Source: Leptidea sinapis
Taxonomy: Eukaryota; Arthropoda; Insecta; Lepidoptera; Pieridae
Length of the DNA: 64,000 bases
NCBI RefSeq assembly: GCF_905404315.1
Contig: NC_066312.1
Location: 793,001 to 857,000 of the forward strand
Direction of reading: 5' to 3'
The notes beneath the pieces are model-generated. The model worked only from the letters and a program-made list of their open reading frames with translations, had not been told where the DNA came from and ran no database searches. Shown in pieces: positions 13,401 to 25,400 of the stretch; positions within the stretch are counted from its first letter, which is position 1, and every line of letters begins with the position of its first letter. Made by a program: the position numbers and the translations under genes.

Positions 13401-16400
13401 CCGATCACCAATCTTAACCGCGTAAGGCGTTCCGCGGCCAGCGGTTCACTTACAGCAGCGACCGAGTGCTCTCATAAATTATATCAGCTCATATATAGAC
13501 TTAATTTAGCAGTAATTTAATAAAGTCATAGTTCAAATTAGCAAAGTTATTTTCTATCTAGTAGTGACCTAATACTGTCCATTAGGTAATACGTAAACCG
13601 TACAATTGTACTATTAATAAATCGTATCGCTGTAGCCGCACAACAATTTCAATGTGCTGGTATATTGTAGGGTGGGCGAGTATTCTGCTTGCAGTCGAGC
13701 CTGATGCAGACTATCAAGGTGCCCTTGTCGCACGCCGTACACCAATACGTGCAGCAGAAGATGTTTCAGTAAGTATTTGTAGTAGTTACTGATTGTTATT
13801 ACGGCTTTTAACTACGTGCGCCACAGTAGAGTATAAATATTTTAGTCGTAGTATTCATAATCCGAGGGACACTCTTACCCCTCAAACGCGCTACGTCGTG
13901 GAGTCTAGGTGTCTTCATAAATATTATTTTATTTTCAAAATGTCAATGTAAGCCGTATCGCGTTATAACAATTAATTGTCTCGTACTCTTTTTCTTTGGA
14001 GACGGAATAGTGCTTTGTTCTAATTTAATGGTAATATTCTCCGTGAACCACATTCTCGGGTAAATAATAAAACTTGATATTATTAATATCTCCTACTACT
14101 CAGTGAGGCATATGCCGTCGCCTGCCTGGGCGTGACTGCATGCGACTGGGAGCGGCTGGGAATGGCAGCTTTAGAGGAGCTGTCCTTCGAGGTCGCCAGG
14201 AAGGCGCTGCAGAGGAGCGAGAATATCGTCTACCTCACGCTGATCGACCACTTAGAGGTGACTCACCCTGCTTCCGTTTGTACTAGAGCAAGCACATCAT
14301 GTTTTTCAGAAGGTTTTGAAGATTGTCACCTTTCTCAGGTTTTATTAAATATAAGCGGGAAAAGGAGCTTTCTGATGGAAAGAAGGAAAACCAGTCAAGA
14401 AGTTAAGAGAAATGTTGCCGAGCTATATTTGGTTTTAGTTGAGAGCCTGTTATAAGTGTGAATACTGCAGCTGGCAGTCATTAGTATCGGGCTAGTAATT
14501 TCCTGGGAGGTATTTGTACATATGTGATTGATTGACAATGCCTCTTTTAGGTAGAAGGTAACAACTGAAGTTTGAAGAGACAACGGAATGTAGGGTTTTT
14601 CAAATGTGTAATACTTAAATGAAGCACAGTTTTAGTAAAAAGTGTTGTAAATGAAGATCCTGATTTTCTTTTGGTAAAAATAACAAATGAAAATCTCTAA
14701 ACACGATATTGTCATATCTAAATTAACATGTAGCACGCGTTTCTAATTTGTAAATCGTATATTTGTGGCTTAAAGGTTTATATTGATGATGATATGAGTT
14801 GAGAGTGTGTGTGTGTGTGTGTGAGGGCAGGAGCGGTTGTCTGCGGGGGAGGAGCGCGCGGTGGTGTCGGGCGAGGTGCTAGCGCAGCGCGGCAGGTTCG
14901 CGGCGGCCGCGAGCAGCTACCGCGGGGCGGGCGCACACCGGCGGGCGCTCGACATGTACGTGGAGCTGAGGATGTTCAGCAAGGCGCAGGTGAGCGTTAG
15001 TCTCATATTATAATATATATTACATAGGTTATCACAGAACATACATTAGTCATATCATGACCACTAGGGAGCCATTTTATTCCTATTTTTGGAATTTATA
15101 TAATTTTCATTTTAAAAATGGCAACACGCGCAGTGGCACTACTATTTGTTCAAATATATTTATTCCTTGTACTTATAATTTTATGTGAGTTGAAACGAAC
15201 ATACAAGTGAAGAATTTTCAGTAAAACATTTTTCTGACATAAAATTTTCATAAATAATGCCTAAGTACCAAATGCAGTAGATACCTACTGAAAAAAAATA
15301 TAAATTACTTGTTTGCTCTAAAATTATACGTTGTATAAAAAATAACTATATTATTTTAGCACATAAAAATAGCTCGTTAAATCAAGCTAGCTTCACCTCG
15401 ATCGATGTCGGTTATTATGTGTTCCGTCTGACGTCTGAAGTCCTTTATGAGAGTACATCGCTCCTTTCGACGTTCCGTCACTAGATATCGCTACTAGTTT
15501 CCGTGCCGAGCAGTGCTGAGAGTCACTCTATCCATTGCTTCCGGTTGCAAATGGTACCAACCGATGCCAATGTTAAGCAAGCCACCATGTCAGTTGGTCA
15601 TTGTTGCATCGTTCTTCGATCCGAACGGACCGATCCTAGATTCAATGAATAATTTTTAGAATTTTCGAGAAGTAAGGTAGAAAATTCATTTAATGAACAA
15701 TATTTAAATAAATTACTTCTTTATATATTTTTAGTGAGTTTCTGTGCCGTGCTTCTAGAATGGAAAATTTAAGTGAAAATTCCTATAGAGCCTTGGAGGA
15801 CAATAATTTTGAGGATTTTTCTGATCCTACTACTGATAAGGTTCTCGTTGAAAATACCATACCTATCAGTTCAAGGAGAAAGCGGGCAAGCGAACAGCAA
15901 TCATCGGAGGGTAGTTGATCATCGCAAAACTCATCAGATAATGAGGGTAAAAATACCTCGAAGCGACATAAAACCTGTGACGATTTAGGACTAAATCAAA
16001 GGTTTGAAATGTTATCCTATCAGCTGGTGAGTTATTTAAAGAATATTATGAAAAGTTTTAATTGCCGAACGCTTCATATAATCAAATCACTGTTACATCA
16101 AACGCTGTTAATCAGGAACAGTTTTTGCGTCCTCCAATCGGCAGTAAACATAAATTTGACATATCTGATCTTAGTGTATCTGTAAAAAGGCCTACCTTGC
16201 CAAAGGCAAGTTCAGATAGGGTCACTAAACTGAGTGCATTACAGCGTTTCGATACCTGCGAATGGAATTCAGTTCGTTATACCGACGTGCAAAAGAAATA
16301 CGTTGCATGTCCTGGTTTTATGGAACTGAGAGTAAATGAAGAGTTGAAGCTGTTTAAAGAGCAGGGTAGCGCCTCGAGAAATGTGCACAATGAACGCAGT

Positions 16401-19400
16401 TTTGCGGCTATTTCAAATGCTATTATGGCTCAAAATGAGTCCTTGAACATTGCACTTCAAAATCTTGTAGACTGGTCGTATAAACCAGAGACCACCCTAA
16501 CGCCCTTAGCTTTATATGATACACTGAAAGAACTGTTTAGTAACCAGTCTAGTTACAAAAATGTCTCAAATGACATCCTTCAAATAATTTGTGGTAAACG
16601 AGCAAAAGCTTTGGAAATGCGACGGCGGTCTCTCCTGGCTGCAATGAAAGACAATTATATGAGAGAGGATATACAAAAGATACCACCGAGTGCCGAATAT
16701 ATGTTTAGTCCTGAAGCGTTGTCAGTCTACATACAAAAAATCGGGGGTGTAGATAAACTTCATAATATAAAACCGTTGCTGTAAAGCTCGTGCGAAGTCG
16801 CCCACTCCCTCAATGTCATGTCAGGACAAATCATTTCAGCCTCGCACTAATAAAACAAAAGGAGACAAGAAGTTTTTCAACAATAAAAGAAACCAAGACA
16901 ACTCATCAAAAAAAAAAAAATAAGCTATATGATCATCTAGCTATAACCTCCCTTTTTATACTCCTTACCCAACTGTTTCTGTACTGCATCTCGATCTCTG
17001 GTTTCTAAATCCATAAACTTGTTTTCGATATCCACATGTGATGGGATTTTGTCCCCGAATAGTCGACCGTAGAATAATTCTGAAGGGAATTTACCCGTAG
17101 TCTGGTTCTGAGTACTGTTATACATCATTAGATAGTAGAATAGGTCTTGTTTCCAATCTCTTTTCTCTATTTGGCTGATGCGCAACCTTTAATATGCTTC
17201 GGTTCTCTCTTTCGACTTCACCATTTTGTTGGGGCCAGAAAGGTGTGCTGTTATAGAATTTTATGACACACTCTCGCAAGTACACGTTACGGGATAGCCC
17301 AGCCTTGAGAAGATTTCTTTTAAAATCTTTATTATTTCAGTAGAAGTTATGTTCCTTGTTACCTTTATTTCCTTGTAGCGGCTGTAGTAATCGATAACTA
17401 CCAAAATATGCTCTCCAGATGGCAGAGGTCCTAGAAGGTCCATAGATACATCAACCCAAGGCGCAGTAGGCAATTCTCTCCGCTTCATCGGGTTCGGTGG
17501 GTTCGGAGCGAATACTACAATGCAGCTGTTACAGTTTTTTACCATCCGTTCTGCGTCCTTCTCAATTTTCGGCCACCAGACCTTCGTGCGTAGTAGTTGC
17601 TTCATGACCACTATGCCAGGGTGTCCTTCGTGATCTGCTTCCAATACTTGATTCCGCAGTTTGCTAGGTATAACAATCTTACTACCTCTCAGCGCAGAAG
17701 CAGAACTCCGTAGCAAAATGTTTATAACTTGTGACTGACGAATCCCCGAATTGCTCATACAAACCTGCTCGTACATTGATGATTTCTGCATCTTCAGCTG
17801 AAAGCCCTGCTATGTCAGCAAGGGACACTGCAGTTGGTTTGGAGTGTTCCACAATTTGGTTAATGGTATCAGCAAATTCTGGTGCACTGACAGCATTGAC
17901 GCAAAGCCTTGAAATTGGATCTGCAATATTAGATTTTCCAGGCCGGTACACAAGGTTTCGAGTTTTGTCCAAATATGACTTCTAATGGTTTGTGGTCGCT
18001 GATAAGTTCGAACTCCTTTCTATATAAATATATTTTGAAGTGTTCTACAGCCCACACCAAGGCAAGCGCTTCTTTTTCGCAGTCCGTTAGGCTTTTGCTG
18101 CCATATGCTATAGACTCGGGGACCCTTGTAATCGATTTGGTTCAAAACTGCTCCCAGGCCTACAGAACTAGCATCCGCAATTACTTGAGTCTTGTCGGCG
18201 GGATCGTAGTAGCCCAAGGTTTTTATTTTCGAGAGTTCTTTTTTTAGTGTCTGGAATGCCTCGTCTTGCTCAGTTGCCCATTCATCCGAGATATTAAGCT
18301 TTTTACCAGTCTTGTTCCGCAACACCTTTCTTAATGGTTTAGCAAGATTCGGTATCCATTTTCCGACATAGTTGACTAGACCCAAGAAGCTTAGAAGCTC
18401 TTCCGTTGTAGCAGGAGCCCGTTGACTAGACCCAAGAAGCTTAGAAGCTCTTCCGTTGTAGCAGGAGCCCTAAAACGTTGAATGGATTCCACATACTTAC
18501 TCAAGGGTTTGATACCTTCTGGAGCAAGCTCATGACCCAAAAACTCAATTCGGGGGATGTTGAATTTGCATTTTTTCTCGTTCAACAAGACGCCGTTGTC
18601 TGTCAGTACTGACATCGTGTGTTGTAGGTGCCTCTTGGCTTGATCCGTAGACCACAATTTCATCAATGAAATTGACTGTACCTTCGCATCCCAAAAGAAT
18701 TCTTTCCAAGGTCTTTTGGAATATTTCCGGCGCACATGGGATTCCGAACATGAGTCTTTTATACCGGTACATACCCTTGCCGGTGATGAATGTAGTTATC
18801 TCACGAGAATCAGGGTGTATCTCTATTTAGTGGAAAGCTTCTTTTATGTTAAGACGTGAGAATACCTTTGCTTTCCTAAAACGTGGTAGCATCTGGTCCA
18901 TAGTCGGCAAAGGGTGGTTTTCGCGCATGATTGCTTCATTTGCTTTTCGCATGTCAACGCAGAGTCGTAAACCTCCGTTTTCCTTTAGTATAAGAACTAT
19001 TGGTGATACCCACCGGGATGGTCCTCTCACTTTGTGATGTCTGCGTCCAGAAGATCCTGTAGTTTGTCACTTACTTTTTCTTCTAGTGGAATAGGTATTC
19101 TGCGATTTGGTTGGCAAACGGGCTTCATTTCTTCGTTCACAGGTATCTCAACAAGAACATTTTTGAATTTCAGGAAAGGAATCGGATCACGTAGAGATGG
19201 AGAAGTGAACATAATGGGCGAATACGGATATGGCAAGCGAAACAAAAGAGGTGAAAGGTTGGTCCAATTTTGTCTTCAAAACAACCTGAAAATAGCGAAC
19301 ACAATGTTTAAGAAACCACTTAAGCTAAGATGGACATGGAGATCACCTGATTTCATTGCCACAAACAAGCCGCAAATTATACTAAACTGCAATGTCATCA

Positions 19401-22400
19401 GTAACTTAAAACATCCAAGTAACCACCGCTTAGTAAGGATTACTACCAACATAAATGTTAGAAAGCAGTCAAGATGTAAATTCAATACTAAACTTTCGAA
19501 CAACTTTGACTGCAAAAACTACAGCTTACATCTTTCTAAATTCGAAGACACAGAGAGTACTTCAGTACAAACTTACTACGACAGTATTGAAAAAATGATT
19601 GTGAAAATTACTTCACGCCCACAGAAAGTGCGAAATAGAAGGGAGAAAATAATGACACAAGAGGTAATGGAACTATATGAACGAAAACATATATTAAGGG
19701 AAAAACAAAACAAAACAAAAGAAGAAAAACATGAACTAAGTAAAATACATAGAAGAATTAAAAAGAAAATAGAGAGAAATAGAAAAAAATATAGATGTGG
19801 CATTATAGAAAATTATTTGAAAAAAAACAGGAGCAGTCAAGAAGGCAAACAAGCATTTAAGTAATAACAAACAACTGATGAATCAATTACGGGCAGAAAC
19901 AGGAGCAGTAGTCACAAATAGGAAAGAATTAGTACAAGTTGCGACAAATTTCTTTAAATAACTATACATGCCGACAGAATCTCCTGAGGAATATTTCGAA
20001 TTGAAGCAAAATATATGCGAAGAAATTCCATTGTTCCTCGAAAGTGAAGTAGAAATGTCAATAAAAACGTTAAAACTGGATAAAAGCCCCGGACCAGATG
20101 GCATTACTAACGAGATGATCACTGCTGGAAAAGATACACTGATTAGGCCATTAACTAAGCTATTTAATCTTATTTTAGTAACGAAAAAGATACCAAAACA
20201 ATGGACAAGCACGGATATAGTATTACTATTCAAAAAAGGCGATTCAAAAGACATCTCCAATTATAGACCCATCAGCCTCAGTTCGTGTATATACAAATTA
20301 TTCTCGAAAACAATATTAAGACGATAAACTAAAATATTGGACGAAAATCAGTCAGCGGAGCAGGCGGAAAGTTTTCTACAAAGTTTTTCGACATTAGACC
20401 ATATCAACACAGTGAAAATTATCATAGAGAAATACTGTGAATACAATATACCACTATACATATGCTTCATAGATTACAGCAAAGCTTTTGACTCAATCTC
20501 TCATAACTCAATTTGGAAAGCTCTGTCCATGCAAGGCATAAATACAAACTACATTGACATAGTCAAAGAGATATATGAAAAAAGTACTTCCAAAATTAAA
20601 TTAGATACTCCAGGACCATCATTCAAAATAGGAAGAGGAGTAAAACAAGGAGACCCGCTATCACCGAAGCTTTTTACGTCTGTTTTAGAGGAAGTCTTCA
20701 GGGCACTAAACTGGGAAGATAAAGGGCTCCAACTTCACGGCAAAGTTTTCTCACACCTCAGGTTTGCAGATGATATTGTATTATTCTCAGAAGATGCAAT
20801 AGAAATGCAATTTATGATAAACTCACTCTACCAAGAAAGTAAGAAAGTTTGCCTCGAAATAAATCAAGACAAGACAAAAATAATGACTAACAGAGAACAG
20901 GTACCTATGAGTCTTAATGCAAAATTTATTGAATATGTTGACGATAACATTTACCTAGGGCATGTAATATCCTTCAAATCCTGGAATGAGAAAGAAATAG
21001 AACGTAGAACTAAAAGAACTTGGAATAAATACTGGTCGATGAAGGAAATTTTCAAATCAAATTTGCCAACGAAGCTTAAAACAAAAGCTATGGAAAACAG
21101 TTTAATGCCATGCCTCACTTACGCTTGTCAGACATGGCCTCTAACCTATAGAAACTTAGAAAAAATTAAAGTTTGTCAGAGAGGAATTGAGAGAAGTTAT
21201 ATGGGGCTAAGAATAAGAGACAAAATTAAAAATGTCACAATAAGAAATAAAACAAAATCAAAAGATGTAGCCTTATCTGTTCTACGTTTAAAATGGAAAT
21301 GGGCTGGACATATACAAAGAACAACGCGGCGGTCGGAAATTGGACTGCCCCTTCATCTGCATGTTCATGCTATTTATAGGCTCAGCTTGGTGACGTCATC
21401 GGGTGGCGTGATATTTCATGTTTGGAATAAAGCAGTAAATAACTATACAAATATTATAATTCATAACACGAATTTATATGCATAAGATAAGCTGATAAAT
21501 AATTACTGAATTAGACAAAGTAGACTGGCAAACTGAACTGAAGAATTGTGATAATACCAATACGATGGTGGATAAATTCTACAAGTCTATTCACAATATT
21601 ATAGAAAAGACTGTACCTAAGTCGATTCATAAGAATTATAAATTTCCCATCTGGTTCTCTAAGCCCCTTATTCGTATGTTAAACGAAAAGGAAAAATTAA
21701 GAAAACGATATAAAAAATATAAAAATCCAAGAGATCTGTTTGAATACAAAATTCCTAAAGACCGAGTTGATAAGCTTATGCCTACTTGTTACAAACAATA
21801 CATTAGGGATATTGAGAGTGGTATTCATGGTAATCCTCGTAGATTTTGGCCATTTGTTAAAAATCGTAAGAGCTCTTCATCATCGCTTCCCAGCAAAATG
21901 AGTTACAATAATATGACGGCTGACACAGGTGAAGATATAGTAAACCTATTCGCTGGTTATTTCTCCTCCCTTTATCAAGGTACCCCTATTAATGACTCTT
22001 ATGATTGTGTAAATACAGCCCACGGGCACTCCACTTTGAGTTATATATATATCAATGAACACGTGATTATTAAAACCCTTTTGTCTCTCGATCCTTCAAA
22101 GGGGGCTGGCCCTGACGGTATCCCACCAATATTCATAAAAATATGTGCAAAACAACTAGCCCTTCCACTAAAAATTATATTTTCACATTCCTTATTAACA
22201 TCTTCTTTTCCCACTAAGTGGAAATTAACTAATGTCGTACCAATATTTAAGAAAGGAGATAAATCTGATGTTTCTAATTATCGCCCCATTTCTCTATTAT
22301 CTATATTTCCGAAAGTCTTTGAAATAATTCTATATAAATTTATGATTTGGCATTTTAAAGAACTTATTTCTAACACTCAGCATGGTTTTGTTGGTGGCAA

Positions 22401-25400
22401 ATCTACTGTGACAAATCTTATGAGTTTTGTTAATAACCTAGCTGAAAGCGTCGACAAGTGGTATTCAAATGGATGTCATTTACACGGATCTCAGTAGTGC
22501 GTTTGATAAAGTCGATAACCTACTCCTGACTAAGATTTTCAACTACGGTATCTCTAACCCCCTATTATCTTGGTTTAAGTCATACCTAAGTGGTAGGTCT
22601 CAAAAAATCATCACGAATGGTTATACCACTCCACCTCCTACCTCCACTCTACCTCCACGTGTTACACCACATTTTCTGGCGTTCCCCAAGGTTCTCTCGT
22701 AGGGCCTTTGCTGTTTGTCGTTTTTATTAATGACGTAATATCAGTTGTGAAGCATAGCAAGGCGCTACTGTATGCTGATGATTTAAAGTTGTACAGATTA
22801 ATTAAGTCGCATAATGATGGAGCGTTGTTACAAGAAGATCTTTACGCTGTTAGTGACTGGGTCAGAAGTAACAAAATGATCCTCAACGCTCATAAATGTG
22901 TTCATATTAAAATCACGCGGAAGAAAAATGTAATATCCACAACATATTTTGTTAATGACCTTGCCATCAATGAAGTAAATACTGCCAGAGATCTAGGAAT
23001 TTTAATCGACACTAGACTTTCATTTAAACCACATTTGGATGAAGTTGTTGGAAAGGCGACCAAAATGGTTGGGTTTATTAAGCGTACTTCAAAAGATTTT
23101 AAACAGATTAATTCTGTTGTGTGTTTATACAATGCATTTGTTCGGTCGCATTTGGAATATGCTTGTGTGATTTGGGACCCCTTTTACAAAATTCATGTTG
23201 ATAGGTTGGAAAAAATACAACGGTCTTTTACTCGATTTCTGGTATACAAAGACACAAAACATAGAGGTTCATGTTTACGATACAGCCAGAGGCTAAATAT
23301 TTTTAAATTAAAATCTCTCGAAAATCGTCCTCGTATTCAAGATTTGCTATTTTTATTTAAATTATGTAATGGTATTGTTAGTGCCCCAGAAATATTACGA
23401 CAAATTGATTTCAATATACCCCGCCCCGGTGCAAGGCTTATTAATCGAGAATTCTGTCATCTTGCTATTCCGAGAACTAATATTGGTCTTCACTCTCCAC
23501 TGCAGCGCTCTATGAGATCATTTAATGAGCTTCTTAATAATAATTTTGACTCCATAGATATGTTTGGGATGTCGGTGCTACAATTTAAAAGACTTTGCAA
23601 CAGTGTTATTTATAATAGTTTTTAATTATATATGTGGTCTGTTCGCTTTACTCATATTCAACATAAGAAATAATTTGTATTTTTAACATTTATTAATCTT
23701 TAAATTACTTTGCGTTTTTTGTACTAACATTATCTTTAATAATACAACAGAGCTGTAAATACCTGTAAGAAAGCTATTCTGTTCATAATGTTCGTTTTAT
23801 ATTTTTCTTATTTTTGTTTAGTTTAGAATAGCTTGTTGGTGTGTCTATTATAAATAAATAAATATAAATAAATAAATAAGCTATATGATCATCTAGCTAT
23901 AACCTACACCTTTCATACCCCTGTATCCCCTCAAATGACAGACGAAATTCAAAAATTGATTACACTACGTGTTTTGGAACTGGCCCCCTTATCTACAAGT
24001 TTTATATTTCCAATGTTTCTAACCAGAAAATCAAATGGAAAGAACCGAACGATCTTCAATTTGAAGCCGCTAAACCAATACATGAAACCGAAGCATTTCA
24101 AGCTTTTCAATCACTATCAGATGCACATGTTTTTGTAGCCACACGACTGGATGGCAAAAATCGATATAAGCCAGGCTTATTACCATGTGCCAATCATAAA
24201 CTCCCACAGGCGGTACCTTCGCATCAGCTATCAAAACCAACTGCTACAAATGACATGTCTGCCTTTTGGACTTTCGGCAGCGCCGAAAATGTTCTCCTCC
24301 ACAACAAATTAGATCGCAGAAATACTGCGAGCGAAAGGAATACGTCTGATTGTATACCTGGACGATTTTTGCCTAGTACACCAGTCCCTCGGGACTGGTG
24401 TCTCGACATGTAGTCGAAGCTGCTCTCGAGCAGCTTCGACTACATATGATTGCACTAGAACTTCTGAGCAACCTCGGATGGTGTGTCAATTTCGTAAAGT
24501 CTGTCGTTACTCCGACACAGACGATAGAATTTTTGGGCATAACGTGGGACACACGGAGCAATTCCAAGTCCTTGCCAAGCGAAAAGGTGCAAAAAATTCA
24601 ACATTGCCTTCAACAGCGGTTGGACCTCGGCAGTTGGACCCTCAAGCAGGCGCAACGCCTCTTAGGGTATCTCAACTTCATCACCCACCGGGGAAGGTTG
24701 CATTGCCGCAGTCTTCAACTTCACTGCTACCTACTGAAAAAGACTACATTAACAAACGTCAAGTATCCAGAAGAGGTTCAAATAGACATGAGTTGGTGGA
24801 TGGAAAACTTGACATTGAGAACTCCGATTCACGTGGAAAAGACACGCACCAACTTTATTACAACCGATGTCTCCGATTACAAGTGGGTTGCATTAGTCAA
24901 CAACAAAATGGTAGAAGGCAGGTGGCAAGCTCACCAGACAAAATGGCACTGCAATTTAAAAGAGATGTTTGCAGTAAAAGCAGCAATATTGTGCGAAAAG
25001 GACAAACTTAGAAACTCCAGAGCCATTCTTCAGAGCGACAAAAGACTGTTATAGCTTACATAAAAAACGAAGGTGGGACGAGGTCACAACATTTACTAGA
25101 GATGGCGAAGGATCTTCTAAAGCTGACAGACAGGCTAAATATACTGTTAGTGTCGCATTTCCTGCCCGGGAAATACAATGTCGAAGCGGATCATTTATCC
25201 CGAAACAGGAAAGTTGCCGAGTGGCACCTGACAAGAGAGGCTGTAAGACCCATCTTCGCCAAATGGGGAATTCCAGAGTTCGATGTGTTTGCCTCCGTTT
25301 GACTCTAGACTTACTAAGACTCGAGCGCCAGCTTTCAGGACGCATTCAGCAGGCCTTGGCGCTTCGAGTTGGCTTAAGTGTTTCCTCCACCCAGTCTCCT

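Noticed and set aside
19186..23878. Two host genes with reverse-transcriptase-like domains
   Set aside because: Truncations, frameshifts, an A-rich tail and a flanking direct repeat show LINE fragments.
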